This document shows positions 46,964 through 56,366 of a DNA stretch of 64,000 nt, one piece after another. The notes below the pieces were generated by a model. It saw only the letters and a list, made by a program, of their open reading frames with translations, had not been told where the DNA came from and searched no databases. The stretch is from assembly GCA_965205385.1 (NCBI GenBank), contig CBDBGS010000004.1, positions 1-64,000 on the forward strand. The letters are read 5' to 3'. The DNA comes from CATOSP01 sp965205385 (GTDB taxonomy: Bacteria; Chloroflexota; Dehalococcoidia; Lucifugimonadales; UBA3495). Positions within the stretch are counted from its first letter, which is position 1; every line of letters starts with the position of its first letter. A program made the translations under genes and the position numbers.

Positions 46964-48085
46964 ATGACCACGATGAAGACCGGCGAATTGGACAATCCAC
47001 AGGCCGAGTCCCGCCCAGAGGATTCAGAAACCGCCGTCGTGTTTCGAGGGGACGGCGAACCAGCGTCCCCTGGCTTGCTCCTGAGCCGGTTGGCCGAAGT
47101 GGAGGCGGAATCGGGTTTCGACGTCGATTCCTACTCTCTTGGTGGAAGTGTGGCCAAGGTGGAACAGTATTTCGCCGAAGCCCTTGGAAAGGAAGCGGCA
47201 ATATTCATGCCTACTGGCACCCTCGCCAACCATCTGGCCATTCGGGCCCTGTGCGGCGGCAGACGCAGAGCGATTGTCCAGGAGCAGAGCCATCTTTACC
47301 AGGACTCGGGAGACTGCGTCACGCAACTAAGCGGTATCAACCTCGTTCCCCTGGGCAAAGGAAGTCGCTGCTTCGATCTTGAAGAGTTGAAAGAGGCGGT
47401 CAATGAGTCCACAGCGGGCAGGGTGCTCACTCCCATCGGGGCGATGATGATTGAGAGCCCGGTGCGGCGGCAACAGGGGCAGGTTGTGCCTTTTCAAGAA
47501 ATGAAAGATATGACGGACTACTGCCGCTGCGAGGGTATTCACACGCACCTGGACGGGGCCAGGCTATACATGATGTCCGCAGCGTCCGGGACCGCGCCCC
47601 AGGAGTACGCTGCTTTGTTCGACACGCTATACGTCTCTCTATACAAGTATTTCGGCGCACCATTCGGGGCTATCTTGGCGGGTGACTCCAAATTGACCGG
47701 CGGCATGTACCACACCCGCCGCATGTTTGGAGGCGGGTTGTCACACGCCTATTTCGCCGCCGCCCTCGCGCTTCAGGGCGCGCAAGGCTTCGAGGCGCGT
47801 TTCAACCAGGCAATGGCCAAGGGGCGGCGACTATTCGACTCGTTGAACGCTCTGGATGGCATTCGAATCACTGAGTTCGAGCACGGATCCAACATCTTCC
47901 CAATGACGCTCGACGACGCCCTTGACCATCAGGCAATAGTCAACTGTCTACGTGAGCGTGACATTTTCGTCTACGCTTCTGAAGAGGGCGGCTCCATCTC
48001 GAGTCTGAGCGTGAACACCACGATTCTGAGGCAGTCCAACGACAGGATTCTGGGCGCGTTTAGGGCCGCCCTGGATGGTTCATAG
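46964..48085 (+). CDS. PLP-dependent low-specificity threonine aldolase-like enzyme
   Basis: The 373-residue protein is a fold-type I beta-eliminating lyase. Seen are 'AAIFMPTGTLANHLAIRA' for the phosphate site, 'GIHTHLDGARLY' with the Asp that pairs with the pyridine nitrogen, and 'SLYKYFGAPFGAIL' with the Schiff-base Lys. Threonine aldolases split threonine or allo-threonine into glycine and acetaldehyde; related lyases act on other beta-hydroxy amino acids, so the exact substrate is not certain. The ATG at 46964 has a second in-frame ATG at 46973. The N-terminal 30 residues are longer than in most members. Confidence 0.85.
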   Translation: MTTMKTGELDNPQAESRPEDSETAVVFRGDGEPASPGLLLSRLAEVEAESGFDVDSYSLGGSVAKVEQYFAEALGKEAAIFMPTGTLANHLAIRALCGGRRRAIVQEQSHLYQDSGDCVTQLSGINLVPLGKGSRCFDLEELKEAVNESTAGRVLTPIGAMMIESPVRRQQGQVVPFQEMKDMTDYCRCEGIHTHLDGARLYMMSAASGTAPQEYAALFDTLYVSLYKYFGAPFGAILAGDSKLTGGMYHTRRMFGGGLSHAYFAAALALQGAQGFEARFNQAMAKGRRLFDSLNALDGIRITEFEHGSNIFPMTLDDALDHQAIVNCLRERDIFVYASEEGGSISSLSVNTTILRQSNDRILGAFRAALDGS

Positions 48086-48123
48086 ACGTTTGGATTTCCG
48101 TTAGCCGCAAATGGGGATTGTGC

Positions 48124-48129
48124 TAAAAT
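48124..48129 (+). promoter_or_regulatory. Candidate -10 box of tRNA-Leu
   Basis: TAAAAT lies 12 bases before the first base of the tRNA, the right spacing for a start just upstream. The -35 region (TTAGCC at 48101) is weak. Confidence 0.5.
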
Positions 48130-48140
48130 GTGTCCTCGTC

Positions 48141-48225
48141 GGGGAAGTGTCGGAACTGGTAGACGAGCATGATTTAGGATCATGTGCTGAAAGGCGTGGG
48201 AGTTCGAGTCTCCCCTTCCCCACCA
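48141..48225 (+). tRNA. tRNA-Leu (anticodon TAG)
   Basis: The 85-base gene has acceptor GGGGAAG/CTTCCCC, anticodon stem CATGA/TCATG with loop TTTAGGA, a long variable arm ('GCTGAAAGGC'-type) as in type II tRNAs, T-arm GGGAG/CTCCC with TTCGAGT loop, and encoded CCA. The size, variable arm and anticodon agree on leucine. Confidence 0.95.
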
Positions 48226-48352
48226 AACTGGACCAAATCAAGAATCTTCGTGTTGCGGTTCAGGCTGGCCTTGTAGGTAGGCGGGAACAAGGCGTGGTGT
48301 GCGTAAGTCCAGTAAGTCGCGACGGGATGTATCGACAGTGAACAATAGTCTG

Positions 48353-49545
48353 ATGCCCAGGACGGAGTTTGGGCCTCTGATAAACAGGTTCAAATCTGCA
48401 CTAAGCCTCGTACTAATCGTGGCGCTTATTGTTGTAGTCGTAGGCTGCACGGAGGAGATGCCCGAACTCGTCGCGACCGCAGAGCCTGCCACGCTACCTG
48501 CGGCCCCGCCCCAAGCCGTAGCGTCCCCCGCGCCGACGCCTGCTTCCAAGGCCGAAACATTCAACATCGGAGACACGGTGGAGCTCGGTGACCTGCAGGT
48601 CACCGTCCACGGCGTCTGGGCGGGCCTCGGGGACGACTTCTGGACCCCGGAAGAAGGCCACTACTTTGTCTACGTCGATGTTGGGTTTCGGAACGCAGGT
48701 GACGAGTCCGATGCTGTGAGTTAGCTCCTCCAGATGGAGGTGCGTGACGCCGATGGATTCTCTTACTCGACGGATCTGGGACCCTCGGCGCCACCGAAAG
48801 ATCGTCGCCGGAGGGTGAAATCGCTCCCGGGGGCGTTCTACGGGGTGTGATCGGCTACGAAATACCGATCACAGCCACCAGTCTGAGCTGGCCTTTCACC
48901 GGCGAACTATTCCGATTGGGCCAGGCCATATTCTCGTTGGGCGCTGTCGCAGTCCCATCTACCACCCCTGGTCCGACTCCTGAGCCTGCTGCCACTCCAG
49001 AGCTCACTCTCAAGCCCACATCGGATCTGCCGACCAACACACTGGCTCCAACGAATACTCCTACGTCGGCGTCATCCGGCACAGAGACCGCCATACTGAT
49101 GCCCGAGCCCACGCGAACCCAGGCCCCCGCGACCATGCCGACACCCGGACCGTGGCCCGGGGCGATTGGGACTACAGTCGAAGCTGGAGGAAGCTCGTAC
49201 ACTCTCAACGAAGTGATGGACCCTGCACCTGCGGATGTGTTCGGTGTGGATGCGGACACGAGATTGGTAGCGTTGGATATCACCCAGGTGGGCATGAGTG
49301 ACGACGGTGATTCCTATAACGCACTCTACTTCGCCGTCCAGGACGCTGATGGGTACGTGTACGCGTCGGGCTTTGCAGACGCGGACATCGAACCGCGATT
49401 AGGTCCTGGTGAGCTTGCAAAGGGTCAGATTGTGCGGGCGTGGGTGACCTTCGAAATGCCCGAATCAGCGAAGCTCGTCTCGGTCTTGGCCCAATCTGAG
49501 GCGCTCGGTGCGAGAATAACCATCGCAGACCTTGCGCCAGAATAG
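48353..49545 (+). pseudogene. Lipoprotein with two DUF4352-like domains, broken by a stop and a frameshift
   Basis: ATG 48353 starts a lipoprotein signal ('LSLVLIVALIVVVVGC') and Pro/Ala/Thr linker, then a DUF4352-like domain ('GDTVELGDLQVTVHGV', 'GHYFVYVDVGFRN'). A TAG at 48722 interrupts the frame; the same frame goes on with 'MEVRDADGFSYSTDLGPSA' until about 48795, where the frame changes and the domain resumes as 'SPEGEIAPGGVLRGVIGYEI'. A second Pro/Thr-rich linker and a second similar domain ('GPGELAKGQIVRAWVTFEMP') follow to 49545. Two independent lesions mark it as a pseudogene. Intact, it would be a cell-surface immunoglobulin-like lipoprotein. Confidence 0.8.
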
Positions 49546-49641
49546 GGCGGCAAAGGTGAGAATCGCCACGCTGATCATAGGGATAATCGGGTCTGCTGCG
49601 GGATTCATGGTTACCGTAATTGTGCCCTGTTTATTGGGGGA

Positions 49642-49953
49642 GTGGGAGAGGTCCTTGGACGGCTGATGGAGGTGGCGGAGCGGAACGAGATCTACGTGAA
49701 CCCGCTCCACCCGTACACGAGGGCGCTGTTGTCGGCGGTGCCGATCCCTGACCCGGTCATCGGCGCGCAAAGGGAGCGGATCTTGCTGACGGGAGAGGTG
49801 CCGAGCCCGCTGAACCCGCAGAGCGGGTGCGTGTTCCACCCCAGGTGTCCGATAGCCAACGACGACTGTCGGAGGCACCTACCGGAGCTGAGGGAAGTGG
49901 AGCCCAACCACTGGGCGGCCTGTATCCGGGCCGACGGCTACGGCGCATTCTAG
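49642..49953 (+). pseudogene. C-terminal fragment of an oligopeptide ABC transporter ATPase
   Basis: The 103 codons match the end of OppF/DppF-type ATPases: 'NPLHPYTRALLSAVPIPDP' and 'GCVFHPRCPIANDDCRRHLP', the C-terminal oligopeptide domain with its four Cys cluster. The nucleotide-binding core (Walker A, signature, Walker B) is missing, so this is a 5'-truncated remnant. A strong hairpin lies 30 bases after its stop. Confidence 0.85.
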
Positions 49954-49983
49954 CCCGACACGCCAACAGAGTTGGGCCATTGG

Positions 49984-50012
49984 TAGACGCCCCGGTTTTG
50001 CCGGGGCGTCTA
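49984..50012. terminator. Strong hairpin between convergent genes
   Basis: A 12-bp perfect stem (TAGACGCCCCGG/CCGGGGCGTCTA) with a TTTTG loop lies between the ABC fragment and the minus-strand metallopeptidase gene. It has no clear T-run on either strand, but it is placed where a bidirectional terminator would serve both. Confidence 0.6.
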
Positions 50013-50054
50013 CGTCTGTCGGGACCGTTGAATCTATGGGGAATGAGGCGGAGA

Positions 50055-52235
50055 TTAACGGGTAATGTTGTACTCCACTTCGGCGACCTTCTGGCCTTCG
50101 TGGTACGCATACACCCAATATCGACCCGGCGACCACTTCCGCGACGGTGCCAGTCCTATCCAAATTCGCTTAACGCCGTGGTCTAGGTTGGATATTGCCA
50201 ATACTCGCTGCCGAATCAACGCGTCTTCGAAATATTCCACGACATCTAGTTTGAGCTCGAACGGACCCTTGTTATCATTGGAATATTCCAGATTCAGCCA
50301 CGCCCATTCTTGTTTATCGTCTGCGGCGAGCGTCGAAGTTCTCTCTCCCTGTCGTGCGGTGACGAAGGCATCGTCGATTCTTCCGCTTATCGTGGGTAAA
50401 GAGGATTCGAGGGGTGATGGATCGTGGGGCGTGATCTTAGCACGGGGGGAAGAGCCATAGAACCAGCGATCGAGCGCTTCGTCCACCGCCGCTCTCCCTT
50501 CTCGCGTGGCTCCTTTCTTGAACGCTCGCTCAACGTGTGTGATTCCCAGCCGGACACGATTGCGACTCGCGTAATCCGCGTCGGACATCAAGTAAAGGTT
50601 TCGAAATCCCGTTCGAAACGCGAGCTCTCCGAGTGTGCCGTACATGTCCAAGAACAAACGCTGCCCTAAAGAATAGTTGCACAGGAAATCCCCTGTAGGG
50701 TCATAAGATACAGTCGCTCTTTCAAGATCGGCGATGTTCCCAAAGGATACGCATGGGGGACGGTCCGGCATTACTCTTCTGCCTGTCAAGAGGTTCCCGG
50801 CCATGATCTTCAGGAATTCAGCCGCGCCTTCGTTAACCCAGGTCTGATTGCCCCGCCAATAATAATGGCTAACTTCGTGAGCCAAGAGTTGACCGGTAAA
50901 TGTCGCGTCAACGCTATCGTCATCGACGTCGAACCTCGGGATTAGGACCATTGGACCGTCTCCGCGAGTAGGAGACTCCACCGTGCGCGTGGTCTCAAAT
51001 AGCATTGTGACGTTGCTCGCGGGAAATGCGACACTCATAAAATCTTCTGCGCTGCGCACACTGTGTTCGAATAGGTCAATGCTACGGGATGCGCCCGGCG
51101 CGGTCCGGAGAATGGTGAGTAGGGTATCATCGGCTAGCGGGAGGCGGATAATCCGGTCCTCTACGATTACTCGGTCTGCGTCCAGGAAAGCCACCGCCAT
51201 ATCCGTATTGACCCGGTTGACATCAAATAAGACAGGTATGATTCGCGCCCACTTGTCAGTGATTCCCCCTCTCAACACGGGCGCCGCGAGGACCCTACGA
51301 AGTCCCCCCTTGTCAAATTCGGCTAGCTTCCGAAGGGCCAGCATAGCCACTGCCTCCGAGAACTCCATGGTGTTAAGAAACGGCATTTCGCTAATCCGTT
51401 CCGCGTCTCCTTCCGAATAGTGAGATATGTGTTTAAGTGCATCTATGACTGCCAACTCATCTCGTCCAATCTCGTCCAGTATCCACGGCCTTATCATGAT
51501 GCTTTGAAAGGTGCGGAAAGATTCCAGTCCTAGGTCGACCAAATCCGGTGCGGCTTGTTTTTCTGAATCATCCAGTCCGTCTTCGACCCAGGGGAGCGCC
51601 CTAATGGCCGCCGCGGCATCCGGAACGTTCTGTTCTAGTAGACGAGCGTTTCTCAAGTCCTGGAAGGAAGACTTGGGTTTCGATGGTGGAATGGGGGTGG
51701 CTAGGACCGGTCGTTGGGTTTGGGAGGGAGTGGGCTCAGGAGTTGGCGTGGGAACTGGCCGTGGAGTAGGTTTCGGTTCTGGAGCAGGTACAAGGGGTAA
51801 TGAAGGAGTAAGCTGGGGCGGAGTTGCAGTCGATTCCGGAGTCGAGGTTGGCGGGCCTGTGAGTATTGGTGTTTCATTGGATGTACCGATTGGGGTGGGA
51901 GTCGGTGTCGAACCTTCCCGCTCTTGAGGGATGAGCGTCTCGAAGATTCGCGTGGCGGCAGGTGTTGAGGTTGGGAGTGTAACCCGTTGGGATGGATGGC
52001 GCCCTGATGAAGTTGGGGTCAAGGGCACTGCCGTGGGAAGGTCCAGGATACTGATTGGAATATCACTCTTGGTGGCCTCGATCAGGGACGTCGCGGGCAA
52101 ATCTAGGGGCAGTAGAGTCTGGGCATCTTCGACCACCGGGACCTGTACAACCGGAGTTTCTAATCTGGGCTCACCGGCGCATACCAGGGCTACAGCCGCC
52201 AGAATGAGGGTTAACAAGAGCGAGGCTCGATACAT
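50055..52235 (-). CDS. Secreted zinc metallopeptidase-like protein (HEVSH), 726 residues
   Basis: Start at ATG 52235, where a signal peptide begins ('SLLLTLILAAVALVCAGE'); it may be lipidated at the Cys, although the residue before it is unusual. A Pro/Thr/Ser linker covers about residues 25-215. A helical region with 'AIRALPWVEDGLDDSEKQA' follows, then 'LLAHEVSHYYWRGNQTWVNE' and 'GAAEFLK': HExxH plus a downstream Glu, as in gluzincin (MA-clan) peptidases. The last 110 residues form a beta-rich domain ('EWAWLNLEYSN', 'YWVYAYHEGQKVAEVEYN'). It would act outside the cell on unknown proteins. The frame is intact. Confidence 0.8.
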   Translation of the reverse strand: MYRASLLLTLILAAVALVCAGEPRLETPVVQVPVVEDAQTLLPLDLPATSLIEATKSDIPISILDLPTAVPLTPTSSGRHPSQRVTLPTSTPAATRIFETLIPQEREGSTPTPTPIGTSNETPILTGPPTSTPESTATPPQLTPSLPLVPAPEPKPTPRPVPTPTPEPTPSQTQRPVLATPIPPSKPKSSFQDLRNARLLEQNVPDAAAAIRALPWVEDGLDDSEKQAAPDLVDLGLESFRTFQSIMIRPWILDEIGRDELAVIDALKHISHYSEGDAERISEMPFLNTMEFSEAVAMLALRKLAEFDKGGLRRVLAAPVLRGGITDKWARIIPVLFDVNRVNTDMAVAFLDADRVIVEDRIIRLPLADDTLLTILRTAPGASRSIDLFEHSVRSAEDFMSVAFPASNVTMLFETTRTVESPTRGDGPMVLIPRFDVDDDSVDATFTGQLLAHEVSHYYWRGNQTWVNEGAAEFLKIMAGNLLTGRRVMPDRPPCVSFGNIADLERATVSYDPTGDFLCNYSLGQRLFLDMYGTLGELAFRTGFRNLYLMSDADYASRNRVRLGITHVERAFKKGATREGRAAVDEALDRWFYGSSPRAKITPHDPSPLESSLPTISGRIDDAFVTARQGERTSTLAADDKQEWAWLNLEYSNDNKGPFELKLDVVEYFEDALIRQRVLAISNLDHGVKRIWIGLAPSRKWSPGRYWVYAYHEGQKVAEVEYNITR

Positions 52236-52395
52236 TACAACATCTCGTGCGGGCCCGAGCTTGGCTTTGATCTGGCATGCGGCGCCGTGATCTAAAATCG
52301 CTGCCCCCGAGAAGGCAGCCACGTTAGAATATACCGAGCCGATCGGCTTATCATGCGTTGTAGCTGGGGTTGGGGCATGGTAGCATATTAAGTCC

Positions 52396-54243
52396 ATGGA
52401 CCAATCAACTACTCGCAATTTCTGCATCATTGCCCACATCGACCACGGCAAGTCCACGTTAGCTGACCGTTTCCTTGAAATCACCTGCACGGTCAAGCCC
52501 GAGGACATGCGGGACCAGTTCCTCGACCAGATGGACCTGGAGCGGGAGCGGGGCATTACGATCAAGGGCAAAGCCGTCAGCATGGTCCACCGGGCTCCCG
52601 ACGGTGTCGACTACCGCATCAACCTGATCGACACCCCTGGTCACGTCGACTTCAGCTACGAGGTCTCCAGGGCGCTGGCCGCCGCAGAAGGCGCGCTACT
52701 GGTGGTGGACGCCAGCCAGGGTATCGAGGCTCAAACCATCGCCAACACCTTGCTGGCGATGGAATACGACCTGTTGCTGATCCCCGTGGTCAACAAAGTT
52801 GACCTCCCCCAGGCCGAACCCCAGCGCGTATCGGCTGAGCTTCAGCAGGTGTTTGGCTTCCGGGAAGACGAAATCCTGTTCGTCTCCGCCAAAGAGGGGA
52901 CCGGCGCAAGCGAAGTCCTTGACGAGATAGTAAAACGGGTCCCGCCGCCCTCGGGCGAGGTCAAGTCGTCCCTGAGGGCATTGGTGTTCGACTCTTCCTA
53001 TAACTCGTACAAAGGCATCATCGCCCATATCCGCGTGGAAGACGGTGAGGTGACTTCCGGCCAACGGTTGCAGGTCATGTCGTCTGGAAGGGTGGCGGAA
53101 ATCATGGAAGTGGGCACATTCAGTCCCGCTCCCACGCCGGTCCGGTCCCTGGGCAGCGGCCAGGTTGGTTACGTGGCTACGGGTTTCAAGGACGTCCGCG
53201 AGTGCAGCGTCGGAGACACCCTGACCGACGCTGCAGGCCCCGCCAAGGACCCTCTGCCCGGCTATGTCCCCCTGAAATCCATGGTCTTTGCCGGCTTGTA
53301 CGCCTCCGACGGTGAGGATTTCACGAGGCTGCGCGCCGCGCTGGAGAAGCTGCAACTCAATGACGCCTCACTGACTATGGAACCGGAAAGCAGCTCGGCT
53401 TTGGGGTTCGGCTTCCGCTGCGGGTTCTTGGGGTTGATGCACCTCGACATCGTACAAGAGCGGCTGGAACGGGAATACGGACTGGACCTAATCGTCACCG
53501 CGCCTAGCGTCGCTTATCAGGTCTTGACCACTAAAAACGAAATCATTGTCGTTGACAGCCCGGCTAAGCTCCCGCCTCCAAACGAGACCAGTCAGATAAG
53601 GGAGCCCGTGTTGGGCCTGACCATCGTCGTGCCCAACCGGTTTGTCGGCCCCATCATGGAGCTGATGCACACCCGCCGCGCCGAGTTCAAGAGAATGGAG
53701 TACATCCAGGGTCTGGCTCAGCAGCGGGAAGGCCAGCAACGCGACTCTGACCAGGCGCGCGTCGTCATGGAATACAAGATGCCCCTCGTGGAGATGTTGG
53801 CCGACTTCTACAATCAACTAAAGTCGCGGACCCAGGGGTACGCTTCGTTGGACTATTCCCTGGACGGATACGAGGCGGCTCCCCTCGTGAAGGTGGACAT
53901 CCTCATCAACCAGCAGCCGGTGGAAGCCCTGTCTATGATCGTTCACCGGGACCGGGCCGCTGCCCACGGCCGGGCTGTTGCCCAGCGGCTACGTGAAGCG
54001 ATCCCCCGCCAGCTATTCGAGGTGCCGATTCAAGCTGCCATCGGAGGGCGTATCATCGCCCGCGAGACGGTGCGCGCCTTGCGCAAAGACGTGCTGGCCA
54101 AGTGCTACGGCGGCGATATCACTCGTAAGCGCAAGCTGCTGGAGAAGCAAAAAGAGGGCAAACGCAGGTTGAAGATGGTCGGTAAGGTCGAGATGCCCCA
54201 GGAAGCTTTCCTGACCTTGCTCAAGATCGACAGCGAGGAGTAG
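52396..54243 (+). CDS. lepA: Elongation factor 4 (LepA)
   Basis: The 615-residue GTPase has G1 'AHIDHGKST' (13-21), G3 'DTPGHVDF', G4 'NKVD' and the LepA-specific C-terminal domain ending 'LLEKQKEGKRRLKMVGKVEM', which distinguishes it from EF-G. LepA acts on ribosomes in initiation and in back-translocation of stalled complexes. There is no Shine-Dalgarno of note before ATG 52396. It ends 4 bases from the convergent DinB-like gene. Full length and intact. Confidence 0.98.
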   Translation: MDQSTTRNFCIIAHIDHGKSTLADRFLEITCTVKPEDMRDQFLDQMDLERERGITIKGKAVSMVHRAPDGVDYRINLIDTPGHVDFSYEVSRALAAAEGALLVVDASQGIEAQTIANTLLAMEYDLLLIPVVNKVDLPQAEPQRVSAELQQVFGFREDEILFVSAKEGTGASEVLDEIVKRVPPPSGEVKSSLRALVFDSSYNSYKGIIAHIRVEDGEVTSGQRLQVMSSGRVAEIMEVGTFSPAPTPVRSLGSGQVGYVATGFKDVRECSVGDTLTDAAGPAKDPLPGYVPLKSMVFAGLYASDGEDFTRLRAALEKLQLNDASLTMEPESSSALGFGFRCGFLGLMHLDIVQERLEREYGLDLIVTAPSVAYQVLTTKNEIIVVDSPAKLPPPNETSQIREPVLGLTIVVPNRFVGPIMELMHTRRAEFKRMEYIQGLAQQREGQQRDSDQARVVMEYKMPLVEMLADFYNQLKSRTQGYASLDYSLDGYEAAPLVKVDILINQQPVEALSMIVHRDRAAAHGRAVAQRLREAIPRQLFEVPIQAAIGGRIIARETVRALRKDVLAKCYGGDITRKRKLLEKQKEGKRRLKMVGKVEMPQEAFLTLLKIDSEE

Positions 54244-54246
54244 TAG

Positions 54247-54738
54247 CTACATCCCCAGGGTGTCCCGAAGCTCCCTGATCTGAACCAGGTGCTCTCTCCA
54301 ATGACGGGCAAAAACCCCATCCAACAACGCGGCTGCCGTCCGTTGCTCTTCCCGGTCGTAGCTCCTCAGGTGGGCCAGTGCGGTTTTCTGGGTTAAGTCT
54401 TGGTCGCTGGCTCCCCCCAACGCCGATTCGATTCCGCTGAACAATTCCGAGATATCTTCCAAAACGGTCTCTATGTCGTTAGTCTGACGTTCCGGAGTGA
54501 TGTTGGTCCCGTCAGCCCAGACTTCGTACTCGGTCAGTTCGCCGGACAGGATACCCTGAAGCACCGTATGGACTCCGCCCGCCGGGGTGTCGAGTAGATG
54601 GCACACAACCTCCCTGACGGACCATACGGACGAGTCGGGTTTCCAATCGAGACAATAGTCCATCCCATCCAGCAGACCCAACAGTTCAGACTGGATTCCT
54701 TGCGCTCTTTCTAGCTGAGAGTCCCTTTCGGTAGTCAA
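54247..54738 (-). CDS. DinB/DUF664-like four-helix protein
   Basis: The 163-residue protein starts at TTG 54738 with GGAGAGG just upstream. It has the DinB-superfamily pattern: an N-terminal helix, 'WSVREVVCHLLD' (the helix bearing a metal-ligand His) and 'FARHWREHLVQIRELRD' near the end with two more His. The fold is a metal-binding four-helix bundle, found in thiol transferases such as bacillithiol enzymes; the actual substrate is unknown. It is followed upstream by a membrane-protein gene on the same strand. Confidence 0.8.
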   Translation of the reverse strand: MTTERDSQLERAQGIQSELLGLLDGMDYCLDWKPDSSVWSVREVVCHLLDTPAGGVHTVLQGILSGELTEYEVWADGTNITPERQTNDIETVLEDISELFSGIESALGGASDQDLTQKTALAHLRSYDREEQRTAAALLDGVFARHWREHLVQIRELRDTLGM

Positions 54739-54765
54739 AACCTCTCCATTGACCGTACCTGACGA

Positions 54766-55227
54766 CTACGGCCGAATGACCATCAGGAACAGAATTATCA
54801 TCGGTAGCAGGGTGGCGATCCCTCCGAAAATGGCCCACAACCGGCTGGTCCTCCGGTACGCCGGGTCCACGACTCCCCTGGACAGCCCTTCCCTTGCCAG
54901 TTGCAGCATTTTCCGTTCCAGCGGTATCAACACCGCGAGCCAGATGATAGCCGTGACGACAAGCATGACGAAGGAAGCGCCCAGCCAAGGCTCCTGGAAC
55001 CGATGCCATCCAGTCTGGGATACGATCAGGATTCCCGTCGCCATCAACACGGCGAGTCCCGGACCGGTGAAGAAGCAGTCGGACAGGACAACCAGCCTGG
55101 ACGTAACGGCCATGGTTTCCAGACTACCTGACCGGTCGGCGCGCGTCTTCCAAAAGGCAGCCGTTATGAGGTTTCCCAGGTACACCACTGCGGCGATCAC
55201 GTGGATCGCGATTAGGACTCTGAGCAT
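54766..55227 (-). CDS. DUF2269-like integral membrane protein
   Basis: AAGGAG lies 5 bases before ATG 55227. The 153-residue protein has four predicted membrane helices: 'VLIAIHVIAAVVYLGNLIT', 'GPGLAVLMATGILIV', 'MLVVTAIIWLAVLIPL' and 'LWAIFGGIATLLPMIILFLM'. This arrangement with His9 in helix one and 'PLERKML' after helix three resembles DUF2269/CopD-like proteins. Function is unknown. It lies in a minus-strand run with galU and the DinB-like gene. Confidence 0.75.
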   Translation of the reverse strand: MLRVLIAIHVIAAVVYLGNLITAAFWKTRADRSGSLETMAVTSRLVVLSDCFFTGPGLAVLMATGILIVSQTGWHRFQEPWLGASFVMLVVTAIIWLAVLIPLERKMLQLAREGLSRGVVDPAYRRTSRLWAIFGGIATLLPMIILFLMVIRP

Positions 55228-55251
55228 CTTTCTCCTTGCGAAGGGCGTCGG

Positions 55252-56118
55252 TTAGGCTGAGTCGAAGCTGTCGAGCAAGGACCTGACCGACTCCCGGGTG
55301 TCTTCCCTGGCCAGCCCGAATCCCAGGGACGCTTTCAATAGGCCCAGCGGAGTCCCTCCGTCATACCTGGTCCCTTGAAACTCGTAGGCGTAAATGTCCA
55401 TGTCGTCCAGCAAGATTGAAAGACCGTCGGTAAGCTGAATCTCCCCCTTGGCGCCCGGGGGTGTGCGCCTAAGACAGTCGAAAATTTCAGCCGGCAGGAT
55501 GTAGCGGCCCACGATGGCCAGGTTGGAAGGGGCATCTTCCCTGGCTGGCTTCTCCACCAGGGACTTTATGCGGTATACCCGGTCGGAGACCCGGGCGGCC
55601 TCCACCACTCCGTAGTTTTGGACCATTTCCCAGGGCACTGGTTCCACGGAGACGACCCCGCCCCCATGTTCCTCTTGCACATCGAGCATTTGGGAAAGCA
55701 CGCCGGGTGTGTTGTCCACAATGTCGTCGGGGAGGATTACGGCGAAAGCCTCGCCGCCGACGGCTTCTTCAGCGGTGAGGACCGCATGGCCCAAGCCAAG
55801 GGGTTGCTCCTGAATCACGAAGGAGACGTCGGCCAAATTGGATGCTGCCCTTACCTTTTCCGCCATGTCAGCCGCCCCGGTGTCCAGAAGGTGACGTTCC
55901 AGTGACTCTTGCGGCTGGAAGTACGAGGCAATGGACTCCTTGCCCCTCGAGGTGACGATTACGACCCTTTCAAACCCAGCCTCGGCAGCCTCTTCAACTA
56001 CGTACTGGAGCATGGGCTTGTCCAGAATCGGCATCAGTTCCTTGGGGACCGACTTGGTAATGGGCAGGAACCGGGTGCCCAGGCCAGCGGCGGGGATCAC
56101 GGCGGTCCGAATCGTCAT
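55252..56118 (-). CDS. galU: UTP-glucose-1-phosphate uridylyltransferase
   Basis: AGGAG lies 7 bases before ATG 56118. The 288-residue protein opens with the nucleotidyltransferase signature 'AAGLGTRFLPITKSVPKE' with the catalytic Arg and Lys, and keeps 'GLGHAVLTAE', 'ILPDDIVDN' (metal Asp) and 'SLVEKP'. It makes UDP-glucose from UTP and glucose-1-phosphate for envelope polysaccharides and glycolipids. The frame is intact and length is typical. Confidence 0.96.
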   Translation of the reverse strand: MTIRTAVIPAAGLGTRFLPITKSVPKELMPILDKPMLQYVVEEAAEAGFERVVIVTSRGKESIASYFQPQESLERHLLDTGAADMAEKVRAASNLADVSFVIQEQPLGLGHAVLTAEEAVGGEAFAVILPDDIVDNTPGVLSQMLDVQEEHGGGVVSVEPVPWEMVQNYGVVEAARVSDRVYRIKSLVEKPAREDAPSNLAIVGRYILPAEIFDCLRRTPPGAKGEIQLTDGLSILLDDMDIYAYEFQGTRYDGGTPLGLLKASLGFGLAREDTRESVRSLLDSFDSA

Positions 56119-56328
56119 GCTTCACTCCTAATTCGTAACAATTTTATCATCGGTGCGGTAGCGTAACAACGAACGGTTCCCGCCTGGGCGGGGTCAATCA
56201 ATTGTTGCCTGAATTCCACGTTGCCGTCACTCTCCCGAAAGCGGGAATGACGGGACAATAGCTGGTGGCCAGTGGTTAGTGGGAACCGGCCCCAGACCAC
56301 CGGATACCAGCCACCGGCAACTGACTAT

Positions 56329-56357
56329 TTGACATGGTACAACCCCTGCCCTACCAT
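56329..56357 (+). promoter_or_regulatory. Promoter of the SRP RNA
   Basis: A perfect TTGACA (56329-56334) and TACCAT (56352-56357), 17 bases apart, form a sigma-70-like promoter. Transcription would start near 56364-56367, the 5' end of the SRP RNA. Confidence 0.75.
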
Positions 56358-56366
56358 GATATTGAG

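Noticed and set aside
46020..47201. 393-codon minus-strand frame opposite the LLM gene
   Set aside because: Antisense to a recognised enzyme; no independent evidence.
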